Part shown: one piece after another, positions 1 to 6,216 of the stretch | How positions within the stretch are numbered: position 1 is the first letter of the stretch | Layout of the letters: every line of letters starts with the position of its first letter | The notes under the pieces: generated by a model | The model's input: the letters and a program-made list of their open reading frames with translations, nothing else | Databases searched by the model: none | What the model was told of the DNA's origin: nothing | Assembly: GCA_002493395.1 (NCBI GenBank) | Contig: DKYS01000066.1 | Coordinates: 1 to 7,394, forward strand | Length of the DNA stretch: 7,394 bases | From: Turicibacter sp. UBA7094 | GTDB taxonomy: Bacteria > Bacillota_I > Bacilli_A > MOL361 > Turicibacteraceae | Reading direction: 5' to 3' | Program-made: the position numbers and the translations under genes

Positions 1-102
1 ACCACACGGGTTAGAAATTTTTGTATTCTTTTTACTCTAACTGAAAAATAGAAAAAAATTATATTTTTAGCGTTATTTTTTTAAAAAATGACAGGACGAT
101 TT

Positions 103-111
103 TGTTATAAT
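103..111 (+). promoter_or_regulatory. Extended -10 promoter of the first gene
   Basis: TGTTATAAT is a perfect sigma-A -10 hexamer (TATAAT, 106-111) with the TG extension at 103-104. The best -35 candidate is TTAAAA at 81-86 with a long 19-bp spacer, so the promoter probably relies on the extended -10 and the A/T-rich upstream tract. Transcription would begin near 118, giving a leader of about 50 nt before the start codon at 166. Confidence 0.7.
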
Positions 112-165
112 AGTGGGAATGTAACATATATTTGAGAGGAAATGATAAATGAGGGGGATGGACAC

Positions 166-537
166 ATGAAAAGCATGAATCATTTGGTGGAAGTACAGCC
201 GCGCACGCTTAAAATGATGGCGACCCGCGAGGAGGGGATTCGGGATAAAAAGAGTCTAAACTTTTACTCAGAAAATGAGCAATCTCCCTTAATAATCTCC
301 TCATTAGAACAGGCGATTACTAGACTTGGTGAAGAGGTTGAGGAACTTACTAAAATGGTAAAGGGCTACATTCAACAGGGAATGAATAATCTTTTACGAG
401 CGATTCACCCTGCATTATTAAAACTTCTTTTGAATATGAACCAATGTGTTTTAATGAACGATGGAAATCCTAAGTTTAGGATCATTCAGCAACACTTAAA
501 TCTTCTTATCAAATTGATTACTAAGCAATTAGGTTAG
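166..537 (+). CDS. Small helical protein of unknown function (123 aa)
   Basis: I do not recognise this protein. It has no signal peptide or convincing membrane segment. Residues 1-40 are polar and charged. Residues 45-70 follow a hydrophobic/charged heptad-like pattern rich in E and K, suggesting a coiled coil. Residues 75-123 form leucine-rich amphipathic helices, one of them including HPALLKLLLN. The whole looks like an all-alpha, self-associating protein. I chose ATG 166 because GAGGGGG (151-157) sits 8 nt upstream. The in-frame ATG at 142 would add 8 residues, but its GAGAGGA box is only about 2 nt away. Codons 10-27 (CCG, CGC, ACG, GCG, ACC, CGC, GAG, GGG) are much more GC-rich than the rest of the gene. 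It has its own promoter and probably stands alone. It is very likely a real gene with unknown function. Confidence 0.7.
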   Translation: MKSMNHLVEVQPRTLKMMATREEGIRDKKSLNFYSENEQSPLIISSLEQAITRLGEEVEELTKMVKGYIQQGMNNLLRAIHPALLKLLLNMNQCVLMNDGNPKFRIIQQHLNLLIKLITKQLG

Positions 538-744
538 ATGAATGACTAAAGATATGATGGAGAACTCAGTGTCTTTTTTCAAATTAATTTGAATGAGGGG
601 ATGTCGCAGGGAAAAAAATTTGGTAAACTAAAAGAATAAAAAAATATTCTGATTTAGATTTGTTGATTGACTTTCTGTGATGTGGGTACCTTAGAAGTCA
701 GGAGAAAATGGTACAACCGGCTAAATTAGTAGTTGGAGGATAAG
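538..744 (+). other. Intergenic leader with palindrome, weak hairpin and 11-codon ORF
   Basis: This gap holds three things: the perfect palindrome at 578-593, an AT-only-like hairpin at 628-657 (CTAAA/TTTAG and GAATA/TATTC arms around A6, no U tract after it), and a tiny ORF at 708-743. The ORF reads MVQPAKLVVGG, is preceded by AGGAG at 700-704, and ends one base before the ATG of the EAL gene. No good promoter stands out. TTGATT (663-668) with TACCTT (687-692) at an 18-bp spacing is the best and is weak. No convincing terminator follows the first gene, so read-through into the EAL gene is possible. Confidence 0.4.
578..593. repeat. 16-bp perfect palindrome TTCAAATTAATTTGAA
   Basis: Every one of the eight base pairs matches around the centre at 585/586. 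It lies 41 bp after the first gene and 152 bp before the EAL start codon. Such a site could bind a dimeric regulator. Because it is 14 of 16 A/T, chance is a real alternative. No U-rich tract follows, so it is not a terminator. Confidence 0.45.
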
Positions 745-1827
745 ATGATTAGTAAAGTTTTAGACAGTTACCTTACCACAATTAAAGTCTTAGCACCAAA
801 AATGTTAGATGGATCATCTAATCTAGGGAAAAAGCTGATAGCACGCTTAGTCGTATTACCATCGTTTATGTTGGGGGGGTTAGTCGTTCCGCGTCATTCT
901 GTCATGGCAGCTCATACGATAAATCATTGGGGGTCTGGTCAACTAAGTGATTATCAAAAGCGAATGGAGATGTCTATTCTTTTTTTAATTTTGATTTTAA
1001 TGGCAGTAGGAACTTTTTTGACTTATCGATTTACGGCTATTGTAGAAAAGAACAATAGGAAATATCGTTTTATTAACAAGCTAGCTAATGGCGAATTTCT
1101 TCTTTATTACCAGCCCATTGTGAATCCAGATCAAAAAAAGGTGATGGCGTGTGAGGCCTTACTTCGAATGAAAGATAACGATAAAATTTTATCACCCTTT
1201 CATTTTTTAGAAACGATAGAGGATCTTGGGTTAATGGAACAAGTAACCCTTTGGGTCTTAAAACGCGTTATTAAAGATTACCAGGAAATTAAAACGCATA
1301 ATTCGAATCTAGATGACGACTTTTATATTTCCTTAAATGTTTCATTTAAGGAACTAGGAAGTTCTTCGTTTATTGAACAAGTCAAGGAGATTTTATCTCA
1401 GATTGATTTAACTCAAATTAAACTCTGTTTTGAGATTGTTGAAAAGTATCATCTAGAGGATGAAGTATTAACGAATAAAGTTATTCAAGATTTAAGATCA
1501 CTTGGAATTAAGGTGGCGATTGATGATTTCGGGGTCGAGTATGCCAATTTGGACATGCTAGATAAAATTGATTATGACATTATTAAACTAGATAAACATT
1601 TTATTGATGAAATCCAAACTTCTTTTATCCGTCAAGAATCGGTCATTTTTATTGGGAAAGTCATCGAATATTATCAAAAAAGGATGGTTATGGAGGGATT
1701 GGAGTATCCTAAACAACTTGAAGTCCTGCAAGAATTATATCCCGGGGTAGTATATATCCAGGGGTATTTATACTCACCACCGATCAGTTTAGAGGAGATG
1801 AAAATATTTACTCTCCAACTAACGTGA
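745..1827 (+). CDS. Membrane-anchored EAL-domain protein, probable c-di-GMP phosphodiesterase
   Basis: EAL domains hydrolyse cyclic di-GMP to pGpG. This 360-residue protein has a hydrophobic stretch at about 31-49, a short loop, and a strong membrane helix at about 77-94 followed by basic residues, so the C-terminal EAL domain (about 113-352) should be cytoplasmic. Core residues are visible: E137 in EAL, N198, E230 and E233 in FEIVE, D260/D261 in IDDFG, K281 in KLD, E317 in MEG and Q339 in QGY. These match the metal- and substrate-binding set of active enzymes. One oddity is loop 6, which reads DDFGVEYANL where active enzymes usually have DFG(T/S)GYSSL, so activity may be reduced. There is no GGDEF domain. 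The start is ATG 745 with GGAGGA at 735-740; a TTG at 733 lies on that box. The short region between the two hydrophobic stretches could be a minimal sensor. The family call is firm; catalytic activity is inferred. Confidence 0.9.
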   Translation: MISKVLDSYLTTIKVLAPKMLDGSSNLGKKLIARLVVLPSFMLGGLVVPRHSVMAAHTINHWGSGQLSDYQKRMEMSILFLILILMAVGTFLTYRFTAIVEKNNRKYRFINKLANGEFLLYYQPIVNPDQKKVMACEALLRMKDNDKILSPFHFLETIEDLGLMEQVTLWVLKRVIKDYQEIKTHNSNLDDDFYISLNVSFKELGSSSFIEQVKEILSQIDLTQIKLCFEIVEKYHLEDEVLTNKVIQDLRSLGIKVAIDDFGVEYANLDMLDKIDYDIIKLDKHFIDEIQTSFIRQESVIFIGKVIEYYQKRMVMEGLEYPKQLEVLQELYPGVVYIQGYLYSPPISLEEMKIFTLQLT

Positions 1828-1900
1828 GACAAGTTTTAGGTCTGGTGAGTATTCATCGGAAGAGGAGAGTGATTGCTCCCTTTATAAAAAAATATATTAC

Positions 1901-1934
1901 AGAGAGGTATACCAAAATGGGTACCTCTTTTTTT
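1901..1934 (+). terminator. Rho-independent terminator after the EAL gene
   Basis: AGAGAGGTA (1901-1909) pairs with TACCTCTTT (1922-1930) with one G-U pair, and a run of seven T (1928-1934) follows. It lies 74 bp after the EAL stop codon and separates that gene from the bactofilin operon. Confidence 0.85.
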
Positions 1935-1972
1935 ATTATAAGGTAGAATGTTTCGCTAAATAGCAAATAAAT

Positions 1973-2045
1973 AAAACAATGTTACGCAAACGAGTTAACA
2001 AAAGAACATTGTTATGCTATATTAATAGTGTAGTAAAACAACGTT
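1973..2045. promoter_or_regulatory. Three AACAWTGTT-type boxes overlying the bactofilin operon promoter
   Basis: Boxes are AAAACAATGTT (1973-1983), AGAACATTGTT (2003-2013) and AAAACAACGTT (2035-2045). The first two contain AACA-W-TGTT, a 9-bp pseudo-palindrome; the third differs by one base in the core (CGTT). The first two also share a longer direct match, AACAWTGTTAYGC, 11 of 13 identical. Spacings are 30 and 32 bp, close to three helical turns, so the boxes lie on roughly one DNA face. One is upstream of the -35, one is inside the -35/-10 spacer, and one is just after the predicted transcription start. This is the arrangement of a repressor operator array. The bound protein is unknown; YhbD, encoded in the operon, is a candidate by position only. 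Confidence 0.5.
1995..2023 (+). promoter_or_regulatory. Sigma-A promoter of the bactofilin-yhbD-nagA operon
   Basis: TTAACA (1995-2000) and TATATT (2018-2023) are separated by exactly 17 bp, and TG at 2015-2016 makes an extended -10. Transcription should begin near 2030, leaving a leader of about 40 nt before the first bactofilin start codon. Confidence 0.8.
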
Positions 2046-2068
2046 GAAGTAGGAAGGTGGGTTTAATA

Positions 2069-2953
2069 ATGAATGAAAAGAAAAATTTACATATTACTGG
2101 AAAACAAAATATATTAGGTGGAAATTATAAAGAAGTTCGTATTTCAGGGTGTGGGACGATTCAAGGTCCATTAACTGCGGAAGAATTAAAAGTCAGCGAT
2201 TTAGCAAGATTTCGTTACTCTGTTAGCGCCTCACAATTAAAGGTAAATGGAAAGGTAACGATAGATGATCAATTAAATATAGGTGAAGCCAAAGTCAGCG
2301 GTCTTTTAACTGTTAAGAGGGAGATTCAGTGTATGGGAGATTTTGTAGTGACTGGACAAGTTAAAAGTTATCGTCACGTTAAGACACAGGGATTAAAAGT
2401 TTCTGGAATGATAACTTCATTGGAAGGGATTGAGGCTAAAACACTCAATGTTTCTGGTAAATTAAAAGCGAACCAATTAAAGGTTGATGATGCAGTTGTA
2501 TCAGGAATGGTTGTGATTGCAGAAGCAATATCCGCTAAAGAATTAGAGATTAACGGAATGGTGAAGGTTCAGGCGATAGAGTCTGAAGTCTTAACCGTAA
2601 AGGGGCGTCTCGTTTGCGGAGGGTCCATTAATGCAGAAAAAGTGGAGATTGAGGCAAAATCGGGATCTTCATTTGAGGAAATAGGGGCAACAGAAGTTAA
2701 GATTCAGCCGATTGGAACCCAACATGGCATGATGAGTCTTTTAACAGGGCTTGGGCGGTTGTTTGAGGGTCCGACGCTTGTTAAAGGAAATCTGATTGAA
2801 GCGGATTCGATTTATGTAGAAAATGCACGTATTAAAAAAATTTGTGGCCATGATATCGTGATTGGGCCTAATTGTAACATTGATGAGATTGAATATAGTG
2901 GAACGTTGACCATTGATGAGACATCAACTGTGAAACGACAAACGAAGCGATAG
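2069..2953 (+). CDS. Bactofilin family polymer-forming protein, long paralogue (294 aa)
   Basis: Bactofilins are beta-helical proteins that polymerise without nucleotide into membrane-associated filaments. Here (S/T/N)G-type turns recur near residues 11, 27, 44 (SD), 61, 78, 96, 113, 130, 146, 163 and 179, a spacing of 16-18 that fits one beta-helix rung per repeat. At about 30 residues longer than the third copy and 70 longer than the second, it is the longest of the three. Residues 218-233 (HGMMSLLTGLGRLFEG) break the pattern as a hydrophobic/amphipathic loop that could touch the membrane. The C-terminal module (about 241-289) carries IGPNCNIDEIEY and matches the modules of the next two proteins. 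I chose ATG 2069 because AAGGTGG (2054-2060) lies 8 nt upstream; GTG 2057 lies inside that box. It is the first gene of the operon. Resemblance to Bacillus YhbE/YhbF is from recall of the family; filament formation is inferred. Confidence 0.85.
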   Translation: MNEKKNLHITGKQNILGGNYKEVRISGCGTIQGPLTAEELKVSDLARFRYSVSASQLKVNGKVTIDDQLNIGEAKVSGLLTVKREIQCMGDFVVTGQVKSYRHVKTQGLKVSGMITSLEGIEAKTLNVSGKLKANQLKVDDAVVSGMVVIAEAISAKELEINGMVKVQAIESEVLTVKGRLVCGGSINAEKVEIEAKSGSSFEEIGATEVKIQPIGTQHGMMSLLTGLGRLFEGPTLVKGNLIEADSIYVENARIKKICGHDIVIGPNCNIDEIEYSGTLTIDETSTVKRQTKR

Positions 2954-2966
2954 GGAGGGGGCTTTG

Positions 2967-3632
2967 ATGTTTAATTTAGAAATCAATGGAATCGGGCAAA
3001 GTGGTGGAGGAACATTTGGTGAGGTTTGTGTAGAAGGAATTGGCCGACTAACGGGTCCGATTAAATGTCAAAATTTTAACGTCTCTGGGGTTGGTTTTTC
3101 TAAAGCAGTTGAGTGCGAACAGAACGTGATAGTAGAAGGCACACTAAAATCAGCGTCGTTAAAGGCGGCTAACATTCATGTATCAGGGTTATGCCGCGTG
3201 CAAGGTGAGGTTAAAACATTAGATTTAAATGTGTTCGGGTATTTAAAAGTGAACCAATCACTAAAAGTAGAGCGAGCCGTGATAGAGGGGAAAGTTAATT
3301 TAAAGGAAGCACTAGAGGCCGTAAGTTTAGAGCTCACGTTTGTTGATGATTCCGTTTTTGATGTGATAACAGCGACAAATATCGTGATTAAACGATCATT
3401 AGATAGTGAGGTTTTATCGCATAAAAACTGGTTGCCTTTTAAAAAGAGAACTGGCATGTTAGTAGGCGATTTAATCGAAGGAGAGGACATCTATCTAGAA
3501 TATTTACAAGTTAAACAGGTTTATGGTGATCGAGTTAAGATAGGACCTGGTTGTTTGATTGATGAGGTGGAGTATAAAGAAATATTAGAAGTTGATCCGA
3601 CATCATGTGTTAAAGTCATGAGACAAGTTTAG
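2967..3632 (+). CDS. Bactofilin family polymer-forming protein, short paralogue (221 aa)
   Basis: This is the second tandem bactofilin, starting 13 bp after the first. Glycine turns at residues 24, 41, 58, 74, 91 and 108 give a 16-17-residue rung period, with about five fewer rungs than the first protein. The N-terminal opening (LEINGIGQSGGG) resembles that of the third protein. Residues 151-164 (SHKNWLPFKKRTGM) form a basic, aromatic insertion at the place where the first protein has its hydrophobic loop, which suggests a common surface or membrane-contact site with divergent chemistry. The C-terminal module (about 168-216) keeps IEGEDIYLE and IGPGCLIDEVEY. ATG 2967 has GGGAGGGGG at 2953-2961, which overlaps the stop codon of the first gene by one base. 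The likely role is co-assembly with its neighbours in a cytoskeletal or envelope scaffold. Family membership is well supported; partner specificity is unknown. Confidence 0.83.
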   Translation: MFNLEINGIGQSGGGTFGEVCVEGIGRLTGPIKCQNFNVSGVGFSKAVECEQNVIVEGTLKSASLKAANIHVSGLCRVQGEVKTLDLNVFGYLKVNQSLKVERAVIEGKVNLKEALEAVSLELTFVDDSVFDVITATNIVIKRSLDSEVLSHKNWLPFKKRTGMLVGDLIEGEDIYLEYLQVKQVYGDRVKIGPGCLIDEVEYKEILEVDPTSCVKVMRQV

Positions 3633-3647
3633 AAAGGAGGTTAACGG

Positions 3648-4439
3648 ATGGCTAGAAAATTAACGATTTATGGAGAGGGATCTGTTTCAGGAGGTGAGGT
3701 TTCAAAAGTCCGTGTCTTTGGGGATGGGATGATTCAATCAGATATTGTAACTCATTCAATTAAAGTTTTTGGAACAGCGACGTTTGAAGGAAACGTTGAG
3801 GCAGATGAAATTAAGGTTTACGGAGAAGTTACTTTTAATGGAAAAGTCAAAGCGGGATTGATTAAAATTTATGGAACGGCAGTTTTTAAACAAGAGGTTA
3901 TCTCGAAAAATATGGCGGTCCATGGGATGACTCAACTATCTAAATCATCAGTCATTGAGATGATGAAAAATATGGGGCAAATCACGATGATGGAGTCGTT
4001 ACAGTGTCAAAAATTTAAAAATTATGGAACCGTTACGGGGAATGGTAACTTAACAGTAGGAGACTTGTTATCCCGGGGAAATTTAGAGATAGAGGGTGAG
4101 ATTGAAGGAGAAGCATTAGTTTTTAAAGGGGGAAAGCTACAAGCGAATACATTAAATGGAGAAAAGATTTTCATTAAATTTACAACCGGCAGTCAATGTC
4201 AAAGTATTGGGGCTGCCCAATTAGTGATTAAGCGGGCAAGATTTAAATGTCATCCCCAGGCATTTATGATGGTGGATGAAATAGAGGGCGATCAGCTTGA
4301 TTTAAGTTATACGCAAGCTAAGGTGGTACGTGGAGATGTGGTTCGAGTAGGGACGTATTCAAAGGTTGAGTTGGTAGAATACCAAACGAAACTATTGAAA
4401 CATTCATCAGCAAATGTTTTAAATTGTCGGGAAAGTTAG
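3648..4439 (+). CDS. Bactofilin family polymer-forming protein, exact 17-residue repeat (263 aa)
   Basis: The third bactofilin is the most regular. Glycines fall at 25, 42, 59, 76, 93, 110, 127, 144 and 161, exactly 17 residues apart through nine turns, most in a (V/I)(F/Y/H)G context such as KVFG, KVYG and KIYG. This marks an unbroken beta-helix. Rung six and its neighbours are methionine-rich (M105, M106, M109, M114, M115). The C-terminal module (about 210-258) begins EIEGDQLDLS, but the IGP-C-ID motif of the other two is replaced by VGTYSKVELVEY, so the helix cap or assembly surface may differ. ATG 3648 follows AGAAAGGAGG (3631-3640) at 7 nt, the strongest ribosome site in the operon. It lies 15 bp after the second bactofilin, and its stop codon lies within the yhbD ribosome site. 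It is similar in kind to Bacillus YhbF-type proteins. The polymer role is inferred from the family. Confidence 0.85.
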   Translation: MARKLTIYGEGSVSGGEVSKVRVFGDGMIQSDIVTHSIKVFGTATFEGNVEADEIKVYGEVTFNGKVKAGLIKIYGTAVFKQEVISKNMAVHGMTQLSKSSVIEMMKNMGQITMMESLQCQKFKNYGTVTGNGNLTVGDLLSRGNLEIEGEIEGEALVFKGGKLQANTLNGEKIFIKFTTGSQCQSIGAAQLVIKRARFKCHPQAFMMVDEIEGDQLDLSYTQAKVVRGDVVRVGTYSKVELVEYQTKLLKHSSANVLNCRES

Positions 4440-4448
4440 GTGATCGAA

Positions 4449-5078
4449 GTGGAAACAGAATTAATTTCAAAAAAAGAATTGTTACAAGTCATGAATATTT
4501 CATATGGTCAACTTTATCGTTGGAAACGAAAAAAATTGATTCCAGAAGATTGGTTTATTAAAAAATCGGTGTCGACTGGACAGGAGACTTTTTTTCCACG
4601 AGAGCTGGTGCTTGAACGAATTAGGAAGATTATTGAATTAAAAGACCAGGTTTCACTTGATGAACTATCCGATATCTTTTCACCAAAAGAGGAAGAGGTA
4701 AATATTGAAGCAGAGCGATTGTTTGAAAAGAATGTTGTGACGAGACAGGGAATGGAGCTTTTTACGAATATGGTAGAGGGAGCGGTTGATTTGTCTGACT
4801 TGAAACAGGTCTTGATGGTAAAGATCTTAGACGATCAGGTCGTCACTGGACATATAACATTTGAAGAGGGGAAATTAATTTGGCGATTTTTAGAAGCTCA
4901 TTATCACCGGTTGAATAAGGAGGAATCTTGCGTCCTATTAATCCGACATTTAGGTCTACCGTTCGTTGTGGGGGCGTTAAAGCGTGAAATGGTCATTGTT
5001 GATGAGGGCGATCGATTGGTTTTAGAGATTGAAATTATGAAAGAGATTGGAAAAATCAAGTTGGCATTACTGGGGTGA
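4449..5078 (+). CDS. yhbD: YhbD-like (DUF4004) MerR-type helix-turn-helix protein
   Basis: The first 65 residues match my recollection of YhbD. ELISKKELL leads into a predicted helix-turn-helix around ISYGQLYRWKRKKLIP (17-32), then DWFIKK and TGQETFFP form the wing, and a helix with RIRKI follows, the layout of MerR-type DNA-binding domains. Residues 70-209 are helical with a short beta-rich C-terminus; I recognise no effector motif, metal-binding cysteines or enzyme site there. In Bacillus, YhbD is encoded beside bactofilins YhbE/YhbF, so this linkage is conserved beyond one lineage. The start is uncertain. GTG 4449 has AGGTGATC (4438-4445), complementary to the 16S tail and overlapping the stop codon of the preceding gene, which implies translational coupling. 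GTG 4440 would add three residues with a poor site. The role is likely DNA-binding regulation of the operon or a scaffold-linked function; neither is shown by the sequence. Confidence 0.85.
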   Translation: METELISKKELLQVMNISYGQLYRWKRKKLIPEDWFIKKSVSTGQETFFPRELVLERIRKIIELKDQVSLDELSDIFSPKEEEVNIEAERLFEKNVVTRQGMELFTNMVEGAVDLSDLKQVLMVKILDDQVVTGHITFEEGKLIWRFLEAHYHRLNKEESCVLLIRHLGLPFVVGALKREMVIVDEGDRLVLEIEIMKEIGKIKLALLG

Positions 5079-5082
5079 AGGA

Positions 5083-6216
5083 ATGAAAGCAATTATCAAT
5101 GGAAAAATCATAACTCCTAAAGGGGTTGTTGAACATAATGTGATTGTATTTGATAAAACAATTAGATCTATTCAAACTGAGGTGCCGATAGATTGTGAAG
5201 TGATTGATGCTAAGGGAATGTATGTGTCTCCAGGATTAATCGATGTGCATGTTCACGGAAGCTGTGGCGCAGATACGATGGACCAAACGATTGAAGCCAT
5301 TGAGACAATTAGCAAGGGGATTGCGCATCATGGGGTGACTTCGTTTTTACCAACAACGATGACAATGAGCCAAGAGGATATTTATGGGGCACTCGATGTC
5401 ATCGGTCAATGCATGCACCGGTCATTAAGTGGAGCTAAAGTATTAGGCGCTCATATGGAGGGGCCGTTTATTAATCCGGTCTATAAAGGGGCACAATCCA
5501 GTCAGTATATCGTAAAGCCGAGCTATTTATTTATTGAAGATTATGTAGATGTCATTAAACTGGTGTCGTATGCTCCTGAAATGGATGACAATTATTCATT
5601 TACTAAAGCGGTGAAGGAGAAAACGGATATTACGTTATCCATTGGGCATACGAACGCAACGTATCATGAGGCAAAAGAGGCGTTTGCTTATGGAGGTAAC
5701 CATGTGACACATTTATTTAATGCCATGACGCCGCTTAATCATCGTGAACCAGGAGTCGTCGGGGCTGCCTTAAGTAGTGATGTCTTTACCGAATTAATTG
5801 CAGATACCATCCATATTAATCCAGCATTGTTTTCGTTTGTGTTAGCGAATAAAGGAAAAGATAAGGTCGTATTAATTACAGATAGCATGCGTGCAGGATG
5901 CATGAAAGATGGGGTATATGATTTAGGGGGGCAGGAAGTATTCGTTAAGGATGGGGCTGCTCGTCTTGCCAACGGTAATTTAGCTGGAAGTGTCCTCACA
6001 TTAAATAAAGCCGTCTATAACTTCTATAAAAACACAGCGGCAACCTTATGTGAAGTTATTCATATGGCGTCTTTAAATCCAGCAACATCAATTGGTGTTC
6101 AAAATCGTAAGGGAAGTTTAGAAGTGTCAAAGGATGCAGACATTGTTCTTTTTGATGAAGAGTTAAATTGTTATTTAGCAATTGTTGAAGGACGAGAAGT
6201 GGTTAATAAACTCTAA
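5083..6216 (+). CDS. nagA: N-acetylglucosamine-6-phosphate deacetylase
   Basis: NagA removes acetate from GlcNAc-6-phosphate to give glucosamine-6-phosphate, the committed step in using GlcNAc or recycling it from the cell wall. It is cytoplasmic. The 377-residue length is normal. Amidohydrolase motifs appear in order: SPGLIDVHVHG with H56/H58, AHMEGPFINP with metal ligand E126, IGHT with H189, VTHLFNAM with H210, and ITDSM with catalytic D267, followed by GNLAGS (298-303) and a C-terminal strand region typical of the family. No key residue is missing. ATG 5083 follows the yhbD stop codon by 4 bp, and GGGGTGA (5072-5078), which contains that stop, serves as ribosome site. A TTG at 5047 lies inside yhbD and is not needed. 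There is no nagB or NagR-type regulator in the window. Placement in a bactofilin operon suggests a link to peptidoglycan turnover. Confidence 0.95.
   Translation: MKAIINGKIITPKGVVEHNVIVFDKTIRSIQTEVPIDCEVIDAKGMYVSPGLIDVHVHGSCGADTMDQTIEAIETISKGIAHHGVTSFLPTTMTMSQEDIYGALDVIGQCMHRSLSGAKVLGAHMEGPFINPVYKGAQSSQYIVKPSYLFIEDYVDVIKLVSYAPEMDDNYSFTKAVKEKTDITLSIGHTNATYHEAKEAFAYGGNHVTHLFNAMTPLNHREPGVVGAALSSDVFTELIADTIHINPALFSFVLANKGKDKVVLITDSMRAGCMKDGVYDLGGQEVFVKDGAARLANGNLAGSVLTLNKAVYNFYKNTAATLCEVIHMASLNPATSIGVQNRKGSLEVSKDADIVLFDEELNCYLAIVEGREVVNKL

Noticed and set aside
9..41. GTTAG/CTAAC hairpin at the window start
   Set aside because: Five-pair stem with a loop of more than 20 nt in T-rich DNA; too weak to call a terminator.
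655..744. Riboswitch (c-di-GMP or T-box) upstream of the EAL gene
   Set aside because: I could not find the conserved core of either class; GGTACAACCGGC only loosely resembles a T-box and there is no antiterminator/terminator pair.
1825..1836. 12-bp repeat TGAGACAAGTTT, also at 3619-3630
   Set aside because: One copy begins at a stop codon and the other encodes the end of a bactofilin; there is no shared flank or function, so I treat it as chance.
3176..3490. Reverse-strand ORF of 104 codons inside the second bactofilin
   Set aside because: It lies entirely within a well-supported + strand gene, has no family match I recognise, and is rich in S/T/K as expected of an antisense shadow.
4904..5092. 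Reverse-strand ORF of 62 codons across the yhbD/nagA junction
   Set aside because: It overlaps two coupled + strand genes and looks like a shadow frame.
5739..5999. Reverse-strand ORF of 86 codons inside nagA
   Set aside because: It is antisense to conserved NagA motifs; no ribosome site or recognisable domain.
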